From Halorussus salinisoli (GTDB lineage Archaea > Halobacteriota > Halobacteria > Halobacteriales > Haladaptataceae), in the NCBI GenBank assembly GCA_005239435.1, contig SZNP01000001.1:992001-1056000 (forward strand): a DNA stretch of 64,000 bases, read 5' to 3'. This document shows, piece by piece, positions 23,633 through 32,887 of this stretch (positions are counted from its first letter, which is position 1; each line of letters opens with the position of its first letter). The notes under the pieces are model-generated. The model was given only the letters and a program-made list of their open reading frames with translations, was not told the DNA's origin and did not search any database. The position numbers and the translations under genes are program-made.

Positions 23633-26002
23633 ATGGATTCGGGGAGAGCGACGCCCGCCGAAGTTCTGGCGACGCTCGAAGAGATGGAGATAGCGTGTGA
23701 GCCGATTACTGCGGACGAACTCGCCGACGCACTCGGATGTCCTCCGGAGGCGGCGGCCGAGCAACTCGATGCCCTCGTCGAGCGCGGCGACGTAGAGACC
23801 AAGCCCGTCGGCGAGGACGGCCGCGTGTGGTGGCGACCGCCCGATTCGGACGCGTTCGACCGGGAGCGGTTCAGGGCAATCGTCCAGGCGGTCGAGGAGT
23901 ACGCCATCTTCATGCTCGACCCCGACGGCCACGTCGTCACGTGGAACAAGGGTGCGAAGAAGAGCAAGGGCTACGGCGACGAGATACTCGGCGAACACTT
24001 CTCTATGTTCTACACCGACGAGGACGTCGAGGCTGGCGTCCCGGAACAGAACCTCGCGGCCGCCGTGGAACGAGGTCGAACCGAGGACGAGGGGTGGCGG
24101 GTTCGGAAGGACGGGTCGAAGTTCTGGGCGAACGTCGTCATCACCGCCATTCGGGACGACGACGGAACGCTTCGGGGGTTCGCCAAGGTAACGCGAGACA
24201 TGACCGAGCGCCGGGAGCGCGAGGAGCAACTCCGGCGAGAACGCGACCAGACCGAGCAGTTGCTGAAGACCTCGCCGGTAGCAATCACCGTACGGGACGA
24301 CGAGAGAAACGTGGTGCTGGCGAACGAGCGGGCGCAGAACGTCCTCGGACTCTCCGGGCAGGAACTCCTCGGGGACTCGCGGATAGACGCGTTGGACGTG
24401 TACGACGGGATGGGCCGACCGCTCGACGCCGAAGAACTGCCGCCTGTGCGAGTCCGCGAGACCGGCGACCCCGTGTTCGACGAGCAGATAGCGGTAGAGC
24501 GACCCGACGGCGTGCGTCGGTGGCTCTCGGTGAACTCGACCCCGGTGTTCAGCCCCGACGGCGACCTCGAACGAGTGATCACTACGGCCGAAGACGTTAC
24601 CGAACTCAAGACGCGGGAGCGCGAACTCGAAACCGAACTCAGCGAGATCTTCGGTCGAATCTCCGACGCCTTCTACGCGCTCGACGAGGAGTTCCGGTTC
24701 ACGCACGTCAACGAGCAGGCCGCGGAACTCCTCCAGCACTCCGAGGAGGAACTCCTCGGTAAGCGCCTCTGGGAGATATTTCCGGAGGCCGCCGAAGAGG
24801 ACGCCGTGTGGGAGAGCTTTCACACGGCGGTCGAGACCCAGGAACCGACCAGTTACCAACTCTACTTCGACCCACTCGACTTCTGGGTGGAAGCCAACAT
24901 CTACCCCTCCGAGACCGGCATGTCGGTCTACTTCCGGGACGTCACCGAGCGCATCCAGCGCGAGCAACGACTCGAAGAGTCCGAGAGGCGCTATCGCACG
25001 CTCGCCGAGAACTTTCCGAACGGTCTGGTCACGCTGTTCGACGCCGACCGCCGGTACACGGTCGCCGCGGGGGAGGCGTTCGACTATCTCGACGTCTCAC
25101 CCGCAGACGTCGAGGAACGAGTGCCCAGAGAGGTGTGGAACGACGAGGAGGTAGCCGACACGATAGACGACATGCTACAGTCCGCGCTCGACGGGTCTCA
25201 CGAGTCGGCCGAGGTCACGTACGCTGGCCGGGAGTGGATACTCTACGCGGTCCCCGTCGCGGACCAGGACGGCAACGTCTCGTCCGGAATGACCATGGCG
25301 CTGGACATCACCGAGCGCAAAGAGCGCGAGAAGCGACTGGAGCGGTTCGCCAGCGTCATCTCCCACGGGTTACGGAATCCGCTGGAGATCGCCCAGATAT
25401 ACCTCAACATGGCCCGCGACGACGGCAACCCCGAGAGCTTCGAGCAGGTCGAGCAGGCGCTCGACCGGATGGAGACCATCATCCAGAACTTACTGACGAC
25501 GACGCGCGAGGGGCAGGCGTCGGATACGGGAGCGGTCTCGCTCAGTGCGGTCGCCGAGAACGCGTGGCAGACGGTCGAGACGGCCGACGCGACGCTGGTC
25601 CTCGACGAGGACCTCGACGGGGTGATGGCCGACGACGACCAACTCCAGACCGTGCTGGAGAACCTGTTCCGCAACGCTGTCGAACACGGCACCGACGACG
25701 TGACCGTCCGCGTCGGACGGTTGGACGACGACTCCGCGAACAGCGCGGCCGGAGCCTCGACGGACGAGTTCGACACGGGGTTCTACGTGGCGGACGACGG
25801 GCCGGGCATCTCGCCGGAGAACCGGACCGAGGTGTTCGAGTACGGCTACACCTCGGGGAGCGGGACGGGAATCGGTCTCGCGGTCGTCCGGGACATCGTG
25901 GACGTACACGGGTGGGACATCTCCGCGACCGAAGCGGCCGAGGGCGGCGCGCGGTTCGAGATTCACGGCGTGAGACAGGAGTCGGTGGAGTCCGAGGAGT
26001 AG
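23633..26002 (+). CDS. PAS-domain sensor histidine kinase
   Basis: A 789-residue soluble kinase with no membrane segment. Residues 1-67 resemble a winged-helix segment (ITADELADALGCPPEAAAEQ ... WWRPPD). Four PAS-type sensor regions follow at about 80-190, 205-325, 330-445 and 452-560; the first has the form FMLDPDGHVVTWNKGAKKSKGY and is followed by a PAC motif ending KVTRDMTERRERE. Then come the dimerisation helix with the phosphoacceptor His578 in SVISHGLRNPLEIAQ, the N box NLFRNAVEHG (Asn681), DDGPGI and GTGIGLAVVR. No response regulator is adjacent, as is common for haloarchaeal kinases. The ATG at 23633 lies about 25-30 bases after a ctatat word, so the transcript is probably leaderless. 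Confidence 0.9.
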   Translation: MDSGRATPAEVLATLEEMEIACEPITADELADALGCPPEAAAEQLDALVERGDVETKPVGEDGRVWWRPPDSDAFDRERFRAIVQAVEEYAIFMLDPDGHVVTWNKGAKKSKGYGDEILGEHFSMFYTDEDVEAGVPEQNLAAAVERGRTEDEGWRVRKDGSKFWANVVITAIRDDDGTLRGFAKVTRDMTERREREEQLRRERDQTEQLLKTSPVAITVRDDERNVVLANERAQNVLGLSGQELLGDSRIDALDVYDGMGRPLDAEELPPVRVRETGDPVFDEQIAVERPDGVRRWLSVNSTPVFSPDGDLERVITTAEDVTELKTRERELETELSEIFGRISDAFYALDEEFRFTHVNEQAAELLQHSEEELLGKRLWEIFPEAAEEDAVWESFHTAVETQEPTSYQLYFDPLDFWVEANIYPSETGMSVYFRDVTERIQREQRLEESERRYRTLAENFPNGLVTLFDADRRYTVAAGEAFDYLDVSPADVEERVPREVWNDEEVADTIDDMLQSALDGSHESAEVTYAGREWILYAVPVADQDGNVSSGMTMALDITERKEREKRLERFASVISHGLRNPLEIAQIYLNMARDDGNPESFEQVEQALDRMETIIQNLLTTTREGQASDTGAVSLSAVAENAWQTVETADATLVLDEDLDGVMADDDQLQTVLENLFRNAVEHGTDDVTVRVGRLDDDSANSAAGASTDEFDTGFYVADDGPGISPENRTEVFEYGYTSGSGTGIGLAVVRDIVDVHGWDISATEAAEGGARFEIHGVRQESVESEE

Positions 26003-26214
26003 CCGCATCGGTTTCGTCGCCCGGTGGGGTTGTCGTCCTGTTGCCAGGCCGTCCCGAGTGGTCATCCCGTTACTGTCGAGTTGCTTTCGAGGCCTGTTAC
26101 TGCCGAGTCGAGTTGCTGTCGAGCCGAGTTGTCCTACCGCGAGTGAGGAGCGAAGCGACGAACGAGCGGGCCAAGCGACGACCAACGGAAGGAGCGCAGT
26201 GCTTTTTGGTCGAG
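26003..26214. other. noncoding region with degenerate short repeats
   Basis: Between the kinase and tRNA-Leu, the words gtcgagttgct/gccgagttgt recur at about 26077-26130. They are followed by the purine-rich words gagcgaagcgacgaacgagcg and ggagcgcagtgctttttggt (about 26144-26210), a style of sequence often met between haloarchaeal genes. ORFs across it are arginine-rich and not convincing. Confidence 0.45.
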
Positions 26215-26263
26215 CTTTTTATCGAGCGCAGTCGCCGCTGGCGACTGCGCTCGCGATAAAAAG
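26215..26263. terminator. long hairpin between tRNA-Leu and the kinase gene, likely bidirectional terminator
   Basis: CTTTTTATCG (26215-26224) pairs perfectly with CGATAAAAAG (26254-26263). Inside these arms GCGCAGTCGCC pairs with GGCGACTGCGC around a GCT loop, with a small asymmetry of two bases between the two stems. The outer arms give T runs on both strands, so transcripts of tRNA-Leu (leftward) and of the kinase (rightward) could both end here. It lies 6 bases beyond the 3' end of the tRNA. Confidence 0.65.
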
Positions 26264-26269
26264 GTCCTA

Positions 26270-26352
26270 TGCGAGGGATGGGATTCGAACCCATGGACTC
26301 CTACGAGAGCGGGTCTTAAGCCCGCCGCCTTTGGCCGCTCGGCAACCCTCGC
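26270..26352 (-). tRNA. tRNA-Leu (anticodon UAA)
   Basis: Read on the minus strand, the 83-base gene starts GCGAGGGTTGCCGAGC and ends CCCATCCCTCGC plus discriminator A. The acceptor stem GCGAGGG/CCCTCGC is perfect. The anticodon arm is GCGGG-CTTAAGA-CCCGC, giving anticodon TAA. A long variable arm (CTCGTAGGAG) marks a class II tRNA, and the T arm has GGTTCGAATCC. No CCA is encoded and no intron is needed. Confidence 0.95.
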
Positions 26353-26688
26353 GCAGGAGAGGATTGACGGTTCATCCCGAAGTGGGTTTCGGTCCGACTT
26401 CCCTGGAAGAATCCTCGTCGGCCGACCGCGGGCGAGCACCCGGGCCACCCGGGACTCCGCGTCGGGACCGTCAAAATCACCGCCTCGTCACGACGATGAA
26501 TCGTCCGGAGGGGAGCGCAGTTGGTTTTCGGAGAGTATAGATAATACTTTTGGCTAACCTTCTGACACGGCGACAACGATGCGTTGAAACGCGCTCACAT
26601 TCGTAAGCATACCATTAATAATGAATAACCACGATAAACTTTTACTGTCGCTGGTTGATTTGTGTTTTGCCATACGTGGTGGTGTGTC
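26353..26688. other. 336-base intergenic region ahead of the first peptide transporter operon
   Basis: The left part (26353-26530) lies upstream of the leftward tRNA-Leu gene and would hold its promoter. The right part (26530-26688) is AT-rich, with possible TATA elements such as gagtatagataatac (about 26530-26545) and cattaataatgaata (about 26611-26625), and precedes the binding-protein gene at 26689. The exact promoter cannot be chosen. No gene was seen. Confidence 0.5.
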
Positions 26689-28299
26689 ATGGCGGAGAAC
26701 GACAAATACGAATCGTCGAATCGAACGACGACCGGCGTAAAACGACGCGGAGTACTGCAAGGTATCGGGGCGGTCGGGGCCGCCTCGGTGCTGGGATACA
26801 CGGGAAGTGCGACTGCACAAGAGGGCGGTAGGTTGGCACTGGCGCAAGTCAAGAGTCCGTTGGAGTTCGACCCGATCGTGCTGAACGACGTGCCGTCTGC
26901 GCAGGTGGCCGACCGCGTCTTCGACGGGTTGTACACCTACGACAGCGGAACGCAGGTCATCCCGGAGATGGCGACGGACATGCCGGAGGTCAGCAACGAC
27001 GGCCAGACCTACGAGGTCAGCATCCGCGAGGAGGCGACCTTCCAGAACGGCGACCCCGTCACGGCCGAGGACGTGAAACACAGCTTCGAGGCACCGGTCG
27101 CCGAAGAGACCGAGAACGCATCGGAGTTCGACATGATCGACACCGTGGAGGTCGTCGACGAGAAGACCGCGCGGTTCCAGTTGAAGTTCCCGTTCGGGCC
27201 GTTTATGAACACGCTTACGCACAACATCGTGCCCAAATCGGTTCGGACGGAGGACAAGGAAGCGTTCAACACTCAGAACCCCGTCGGAGCGGGGCCGTTC
27301 GAGTTCGTCGAGTGGCAGCAGGGGGGCTTCGTCCGACTCGAACGCTGGGACGACTACTGGGGCGAACCCATGCCGAACCTCGCGGAGGTCGAGATGGTGC
27401 CGGTCGAGGAGCCGACGACCCGCATCACGAGCATTCGGACGGGAGAGAACGACGTTATCGAGGAGATTCCGCCGAAGCTGTGGGCTCAGACCGAATCGAT
27501 GAACAACGTCGCCATCGACGACGAACTCGGCATCGGCTACTTCTACCTCGCGTTCAACATCAACGAAGGGCCGACGACCGACCCGAAGGTCCGGGAGGCC
27601 ATCGACTACACGTTCTCGATGGACCAGGCCATCTCGAACTTCGTCGAACCGACCGGCGAGCGCCAGTACAGCCCGATTCCGCGCCCGGTCGCGGACGAGT
27701 GGGATTTCCCGGTCGAGGAGTGGCAACAGGTACCACACGACAAGGACATCGAACAGGCCCAGCAACTGTTCGACGAGGCCGGTGTGCCAGGCGACTGGAC
27801 GGCCCGTATCATCGTGCCGCCGGACGACAAGCGCGAACAACTCGGTCTGACGGTCGCCAACGGTATCGAGGAGGCCGGGTTCAGCGCGAACGTCCAGCGG
27901 TTCGACTGGGGCAAGTTCCTCGACACCTACGTCACGGGCAACGCCGACCAGTACAACATGTACACGCTCGGGTGGGCCGGCGTCCCCGACCCGAACTCGT
28001 TCATGTATCCACTGTTCTCGACGGTCGACGAGGTGCTGGGCGTCACGAACGGCACCTTCTACCGGAACGAGGAGATGAACCAGAAGATCGTGAACGCCCG
28101 CCAGTCGGCCGACAGGGACGAGCGCCGGAACCTCTACATCGAGGCCATCAACACGGTCCTCCAGGACCGTGTCCACCTCCCGGCGTACAACCTCAAGAAC
28201 AGCTTCGGCGTCCGGGACAGGGTCTCGGACTTCGACGCTCACCCGGTGGATAGCTTCCGACTCGTGAGCGATTCGAACAACGTCTCGGTCGAGAACTGA
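26689..28299 (+). CDS. peptide ABC transporter substrate-binding protein (family 5), Tat-exported
   Basis: A 536-residue extracytoplasmic solute-binding protein. A twin-arginine signal is at about 18-45 (KRRGVLQGIGAVGAASVL ... GSATAQ), without the lipobox cysteine seen in the second system (40670), so it is probably cleaved or held otherwise. The mature part carries family 5 blocks such as VADRVFDGLYTYDSGTQVIP, EATFQNGDPVTAEDVKHSFE, GAGPFEFVEWQQGGFVRLER and the C-terminal RNLYIEAINTVLQDRVHLP. The ATG at 26689 directly precedes the charged n-region of the signal. First gene of a five-gene Dpp/Opp operon. Confidence 0.85.
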   Translation: MAENDKYESSNRTTTGVKRRGVLQGIGAVGAASVLGYTGSATAQEGGRLALAQVKSPLEFDPIVLNDVPSAQVADRVFDGLYTYDSGTQVIPEMATDMPEVSNDGQTYEVSIREEATFQNGDPVTAEDVKHSFEAPVAEETENASEFDMIDTVEVVDEKTARFQLKFPFGPFMNTLTHNIVPKSVRTEDKEAFNTQNPVGAGPFEFVEWQQGGFVRLERWDDYWGEPMPNLAEVEMVPVEEPTTRITSIRTGENDVIEEIPPKLWAQTESMNNVAIDDELGIGYFYLAFNINEGPTTDPKVREAIDYTFSMDQAISNFVEPTGERQYSPIPRPVADEWDFPVEEWQQVPHDKDIEQAQQLFDEAGVPGDWTARIIVPPDDKREQLGLTVANGIEEAGFSANVQRFDWGKFLDTYVTGNADQYNMYTLGWAGVPDPNSFMYPLFSTVDEVLGVTNGTFYRNEEMNQKIVNARQSADRDERRNLYIEAINTVLQDRVHLPAYNLKNSFGVRDRVSDFDAHPVDSFRLVSDSNNVSVEN

Positions 28300-28307
28300 A
28301 CGTTTGG

Positions 28308-28334
28308 GACCGCTCGATTCCGCACCGAGCGGTC
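28308..28334 (+). terminator. stem-loop after the binding-protein gene (attenuator or RNA-end stabiliser)
   Basis: GACCGCTCG (28308-28316) pairs perfectly with CGAGCGGTC (28326-28334) around a nine-base loop, starting 9 bases after the stop of the binding-protein gene. No long T run follows, so partial termination or protection of the 3' end of a binding-protein message is more likely than full termination. Confidence 0.5.
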
Positions 28335-28342
28335 GTAAACAT

Positions 28343-28350
28343 CATTTACA
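28343..28350 (+). promoter_or_regulatory. possible internal promoter ahead of the first permease gene
   Basis: The AT-rich word catttaca lies about 27 bases before the GTG start at 28373, the distance expected for a leaderless haloarchaeal transcript. With the hairpin just upstream, it suggests that the permease and ATPase genes can be transcribed apart from the binding protein. Confidence 0.4.
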
Positions 28351-28372
28351 TTAATGACATAGGTGATACTGC

Positions 28373-29374
28373 GTGGGACTGTTTCGATACACGGTGCGAA
28401 GGCTGCTACAGGCGATTCCAGTACTGTTGGGTATCCTGACGATAACGTTCCTGCTGACCGACGCGATACCGGGCGACCCGGTCGACATCATGCTGGGACC
28501 GTCGCCAGCCCAACGAGTGGCAGAGGAGATTCGCGCCAAGTACGGTCTGAACCGGCCGTTACACGTCCGTTACTTCAACTACGTGTCGGACGTCGTGTTG
28601 CACGGCGACCTCGGACGGAGCCTCTACTACAAGACGCCGGTTTCGCAGAAGATACTCGAACGGCTGCCGGTGACGATGTTACTCATGCTCTCCAGTTTCG
28701 CGTTCGCATTGGCGACCGCAATTCCGCTCGGCGTGATTTCGGCGAAGCGTCGCAACAAACCGACCGACCACGTCTCGCGGGTGGTCGCACTCATCGGCGT
28801 GAGCACGCCGTCGTTCTGGATCGGCCTGATGCTCATCATCGTCTTCGCCTTCCACCTCGGGTGGTTGCCCGCGACCGGACTGATACTGCCGTGGGCGGCC
28901 CCCGCGTCAGTGGAAGGAGCGAACTCCCGCGTGGACGTGTTGGTGAGGTCGGCCCGACACCTCGTGATGCCGATGGTGTCGCTGGGGACGCTCCAGATGG
29001 CGGCCATCATGCGCATCGAGCGGTCGTCGATGCTGGAAGTGCTGAGCAAGGAGTACGTCAAGTTGGCACGGGCGTACGGCGTTCCCGAGAGCACCATCGT
29101 CCGCAAGCACGCCTTCCACAACGCCCAGTTACCCGTCATCACGGTCGTCGGACTCCAACTGTCTTCGGCCATCGGTGGCGCGGTACTGACCGAAACCGTG
29201 TTCAACATCAACGGACTCGGACGGCTGATAATCACCGCGGTCAACAATCAGGACATCCAACTCATCATGGGAACGACGTTCGTGTTCGGTCTCGTCTTCG
29301 TTATCGGGGTCATCGTGACCGACCTATCGTACGCCTATATCGACCCGAGAGTGTCCTACGGGGAGGCCGAGTAA
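28373..29374 (+). CDS. peptide ABC transporter permease, DppB type
   Basis: A 333-residue inner-membrane permease with about six membrane segments. The start GLFRYTVRRLLQAIPVLLGI and the family signature GDPVDIMLGPSPAQRVAEEI are typical of DppB/OppB. The EAA loop that contacts the ATPase is RAYGVPESTIVRKHAFHNAQ. It starts with GTG; no ATG is near, and the N terminus matches family length. The next gene starts two bases after its stop. Confidence 0.9.
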   Translation: MGLFRYTVRRLLQAIPVLLGILTITFLLTDAIPGDPVDIMLGPSPAQRVAEEIRAKYGLNRPLHVRYFNYVSDVVLHGDLGRSLYYKTPVSQKILERLPVTMLLMLSSFAFALATAIPLGVISAKRRNKPTDHVSRVVALIGVSTPSFWIGLMLIIVFAFHLGWLPATGLILPWAAPASVEGANSRVDVLVRSARHLVMPMVSLGTLQMAAIMRIERSSMLEVLSKEYVKLARAYGVPESTIVRKHAFHNAQLPVITVVGLQLSSAIGGAVLTETVFNINGLGRLIITAVNNQDIQLIMGTTFVFGLVFVIGVIVTDLSYAYIDPRVSYGEAE

Positions 29375-29376
29375 CG

Positions 29377-30378
29377 ATGGCGACCGAAACCGATTCCGAC
29401 GACGTGCTCTCCGAAACGTGGAGAGACGCCGACGAAGAGACCGAATCGGAAGGAAGACGCGAAGTCGAGTCGCGCGTCGGGTGGCGATACACGGTTTCGC
29501 AGGTGCGCGAAGACGCGACGGCCCGTTTCGGACTGTACGTCATCGTGTTCATGACCGCCGTGGCGGTGTTCGCGTTCGTCGATGCGGAACTGCTGAACTA
29601 CGCTATCGCCGAGCAGTTCTGGTACCATCCGGAGAACGACCCCGACTCGGTGACGACGCTGCTCCCGCCGGTTGGAATCGAGAACTCGTTCGGTCAGGGG
29701 ACGTGGGAGCATCCGCTCGGGACCGACCACCGCGGCCGGGACGTGCTCGTCCGATTGATTTACGGCACGCGCATCGCCATTCAGGTCGGATTCATCTCGA
29801 CCGCGCTCGGCATGACGGCCGGAACCGTGGTCGGTGCAGTCGCGGGCTACTACGGTGGTTGGACCGACGACGCCCTGATGCGGGCGGTCGAGACGATTTA
29901 CGCCATCCCCTTCCTGGTGCTGGTCATCGCCTTCATGACCGCGTTCGGGCGCAACCTCACGTTCGCGATGGTCGGGGTCGGCATCACGACGATTCCGGTG
30001 TTCGCGCGACTCATCCGCTCGCGGGTGGTCAGCGTCCGCGAGGAGGACTACGTGGAGGCGGCCCGCGCCGCCGGGGTCAAGGACAGCCGAATCATCCTCA
30101 GACACGTCATCCCGAACAGTTTCGCGCCGGTACTCGTGCAGGCGACGCTCCAGATCGGTATCAGCATCCTCATCGTCGCCGGCCTGTCGTTCCTCGGGTT
30201 CGGCGCGCAACCGCCCACGCCGTCGTGGGGACAGATGCTGTCGAAATCGCGGGGGTTCATGCTGGTCGATCCGTGGTTCAGCGTCTGGCCGGGACTGGCC
30301 ATTCTCGCAACCGTGATGGGGTTCAACCTGCTGGGTGACGGCCTCAGGGACGCGCTCGACCCGCGCATCAAGAACTGA
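29377..30378 (+). CDS. peptide ABC transporter permease, DppC type
   Basis: A 333-residue permease. A charged cytoplasmic N terminus of about 45 residues precedes the first membrane segment, and an external segment (ENDPDSVTTLLPPVGIENSF) precedes the DppC signature HPLGTDHRGRDVLVRLIYG. The EAA loop is AARAAGVKDSRIILRHVIPN and the end LLGDGLRDALDPRIKN is the usual DppC/OppC terminus. It forms the channel with the upstream DppB-type protein. Confidence 0.9.
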   Translation: MATETDSDDVLSETWRDADEETESEGRREVESRVGWRYTVSQVREDATARFGLYVIVFMTAVAVFAFVDAELLNYAIAEQFWYHPENDPDSVTTLLPPVGIENSFGQGTWEHPLGTDHRGRDVLVRLIYGTRIAIQVGFISTALGMTAGTVVGAVAGYYGGWTDDALMRAVETIYAIPFLVLVIAFMTAFGRNLTFAMVGVGITTIPVFARLIRSRVVSVREEDYVEAARAAGVKDSRIILRHVIPNSFAPVLVQATLQIGISILIVAGLSFLGFGAQPPTPSWGQMLSKSRGFMLVDPWFSVWPGLAILATVMGFNLLGDGLRDALDPRIKN

Positions 30379-30384
30379 CTTACC

Positions 30385-31557
30385 ATGAGCGAACCACTAC
30401 TGCAAGTCGAAGACCTCAAAACTCGGTTCTACACGGAAGAAGGCGTCGTCCGCGCCGTCGACGGTATCTCGTTCACCGTCGAGGAGGGCGAGATAGTCGG
30501 CCTGGTCGGCGAGAGCGGTGCCGGAAAGAGCGTCGCCGTCTCGTCGATTCTCCGACTCGTCGAGGAACCGGGCGAGATAGTCGGCGGCGAAGTACGATTC
30601 GAGGGCGAACTCCTCGTGGGGTTCGAGGAGGGACCCGACGGGGAGTTGCGCCAGCGCGACGAGATGTTGTCGAACGCCCAGATGCGAAAGCAAATTCGGG
30701 GTCGGGAGATCGCCATCATCTTCCAGGACCCCATGGAGAGCCTGAACCCCGTGTTCACGGTCGGCGGACAGCTCCGGGAGTTCATCGAGCTCAACCGAAA
30801 CATGGGCGAGAAGGCCGCCGAGGAAGAGGCTATTCACATGCTCCGGGAGGTCGGTATTCCCGAACCCGAAGAGCGATACGACAACTACCCCCACGAGTTC
30901 TCCGGCGGGATGCGCCAGCGAGTCCTCATCGCGATGGCGCTGGCCTGTGAGCCGAGCCTCATCATCGCCGACGAGCCGACCACCGCGCTCGACGTGACGG
31001 TGGAGGGCCAGATTCTCGAACTGGTGGACGACCTCCAGACGGAGTACGAGACGAGTTTCGTGTGGGTCACCCACGACATGGGCGTCGTCGCGGAGATTTG
31101 CGACCGAGTGAACGTGATGTATCTGGGCGAGATTATCGAGCAGGCCGAGGTGGACGATCTCTTCCACGACACCAAACACCCCTACACGTCCGCGCTGTTG
31201 GACTCGATTCCGCGTCCAGACGAGACGGTCGAGAATCTCGACCCCATCGAGGGGGTGATGCCGGAGGCCATCGACCCGCCGCGAGGCTGTCGGTTCCACA
31301 CGCGGTGTCCCGACGCCCGGGAAATCTGCACTCGGGTCCACCCGGACCTCCGCGAAGTGGTCGACGGCGACCGCCCCCACCGCGCCGCCTGCGTGAAACA
31401 CGACGTCTTCGACGTGGATTACGACGCGAGCGAACCGCTCGCGGAGAAGGGCCGCCGGGAGTTCGGCAGCGACATCCGAACCGACGGACGCGGAGTGGGG
31501 ACCAGAACTGCCAGCGACCGTACGGCCGACTCGCAGGAGGTGAGCGACGATGAGTGA
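30385..31557 (+). CDS. peptide ABC transporter ATP-binding protein, DppD type
   Basis: A 390-residue ATPase. The Walker A motif GESGAGKS is at about 40-47, the ABC signature FSGGMRQRV near 172, Walker [14 protein letters not shown] near 192, and the switch histidine in WVTHDMG. The C-terminal oligopeptide-type domain has its four cysteines close together ([20 protein letters not shown] ... RAACV), the arrangement reported to bind a [4Fe-4S] cluster in an archaeal DppD structure. An acidic tail of about 45 residues follows. It overlaps the next gene by 8 bases. Confidence 0.9.
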   Translation: MSEPLLQVEDLKTRFYTEEGVVRAVDGISFTVEEGEIVGLVGESGAGKSVAVSSILRLVEEPGEIVGGEVRFEGELLVGFEEGPDGELRQRDEMLSNAQMRKQIRGREIAIIFQDPMESLNPVFTVGGQLREFIELNRNMGEKAAEEEAIHMLREVGIPEPEERYDNYPHEFSGGMRQRVLIAMALACEPSLIIADEPTTALDVTVEGQILELVDDLQTEYETSFVWVTHDMGVVAEICDRVNVMYLGEIIEQAEVDDLFHDTKHPYTSALLDSIPRPDETVENLDPIEGVMPEAIDPPRGCRFHTRCPDAREICTRVHPDLREVVDGDRPHRAACVKHDVFDVDYDASEPLAEKGRREFGSDIRTDGRGVGTRTASDRTADSQEVSDDE

Positions 31558-32866
31558 CGCCGCGACCCCGCCGGACTCGGCGACCGACCTCGGCGTCGAG
31601 GACGAAGACGAGACGCTGCTACGCGTCGAAGGAGTGACCAAGCACTTCGACAACAGCAGGGGCATCCTCGGCGGACTGACCGTCGACCCGAACGGCGACG
31701 GTCCCGTGGTCGGGTTCGACAAGGAGATGGTCCGGGCGGTCGAGGACGTGAGTTTCGAGGTCCGACGCGGCGAGACGCTGGGTCTCGTCGGCGAGTCGGG
31801 GTGCGGTAAGTCCACGCTGGCCCGGACCATCCTCCGGTTGCTCAAACCGACGGCCGGTCGGATAGAGTTCAAGGGCGAGGACCTGGCAGAGATGAGCGGC
31901 GAACGGTTGCGCTCCAGACGGTCGGACATGCAGATGATCTTCCAGGACCCCCAGTCCAGCCTCGACCCGCGGATGGAGGTCGGTCGCATCGTCGAGGAAC
32001 CGATGCAGGCCCACGGGATGTTGGACAGCGAGGGTCGAGAGGAGCGCGCCCGCGAACTGCTGGAGAAGGTCGGCTTGGACCCCCAGCACTACAACCGCTA
32101 TCCCCACGAGTTCTCGGGCGGCCAGCGCCAGCGAATCAACCTCGCCCGCGCGCTCTCGGTCAATCCGGACTTCATCGTGTGCGACGAACCGGTGTCGGCG
32201 CTCGACGTGTCGATTCAGGCGCAGGTCCTCAACACCATGCGTCGTCTCCAGGACGAGTTCGGCCTGACCTACCTGTTCATCGCCCACGACCTGAGCGTCA
32301 TCCGTCACATCTCCGACCGGGTGGCCGTGATGTATCTCGGTCAGTTGGTCGAACTCGCCGACAAGGAGGAGCTGTTCGAGAACCCACAGCACCCCTACAC
32401 ACAGGCGCTGCTGGACTCGATTCCGGTTCCCGACCCGCGGAAGACGGAGACGCGCGGCGCGCTGGAGGGCGACGTTCCGAGTCCCATCGACCCGCCGTCC
32501 GGTTGCCGGTTCCGCACGCGGTGTCCGAAACTCATCGCGCCTGCCGAGTACGACATGAGCGACGAGGAGTGGGCCGGAGTTCGCCGGTTCACCCGTGCGG
32601 TCAAGCGTCGCTCGTTCGAGCGCGAAGAAACCGACCTCCGGCAGGAGTTCTTCGCCGAGGGCGTTCCGGGCGGCGAAGCGGGCGACATCGTCTCGGCGGC
32701 CATCGAGAGCGTCGAAACCGGCGAGTGGTCGGCGGCGGCCGACCTGTTGCAGTCGTCGTTCGCCGAGCAGAGCATCTGTGCCCGCGAGGAACCCGACTAC
32801 GAGGTCGACCCCGAATACGGGACGAATCGCCACTACGCGGCCTGCCACCTCCATCGGGAGTCCTGA
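31550..32866 (+). CDS. peptide ABC transporter ATP-binding protein, DppF type, with split C-terminal domain
   Basis: A 438-residue ATPase, long for this family (about 330-350). The Walker A is GESGCGKST, the signature [12 protein letters not shown], the Walker [13 protein letters not shown] and the switch IAHDLSVI. An insertion near 29-53 ([20 protein letters not shown]) precedes the first core strand. The C-terminal cysteine domain begins normally with [11 protein letters not shown]. About 70 mostly charged residues then follow (from [20 protein letters not shown] to [15 protein letters not shown]) before the third and fourth cysteines appear in [10 protein letters not shown] and YAACHLH. 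The four cysteines are thus kept but split. Last gene of the operon. Confidence 0.9.
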   Translation: MSDAATPPDSATDLGVEDEDETLLRVEGVTKHFDNSRGILGGLTVDPNGDGPVVGFDKEMVRAVEDVSFEVRRGETLGLVGESGCGKSTLARTILRLLKPTAGRIEFKGEDLAEMSGERLRSRRSDMQMIFQDPQSSLDPRMEVGRIVEEPMQAHGMLDSEGREERARELLEKVGLDPQHYNRYPHEFSGGQRQRINLARALSVNPDFIVCDEPVSALDVSIQAQVLNTMRRLQDEFGLTYLFIAHDLSVIRHISDRVAVMYLGQLVELADKEELFENPQHPYTQALLDSIPVPDPRKTETRGALEGDVPSPIDPPSGCRFRTRCPKLIAPAEYDMSDEEWAGVRRFTRAVKRRSFEREETDLRQEFFAEGVPGGEAGDIVSAAIESVETGEWSAAADLLQSSFAEQSICAREEPDYEVDPEYGTNRHYAACHLHRES

Positions 32867-32887
32867 CTACTCGGGTCGTCCCGGTCT

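Noticed and set aside
26040..26130. Possible CRISPR-like short repeats near the kinase gene
   Set aside because: The recurring words are degenerate, irregularly spaced and without unique spacers; no cas genes are in the window.
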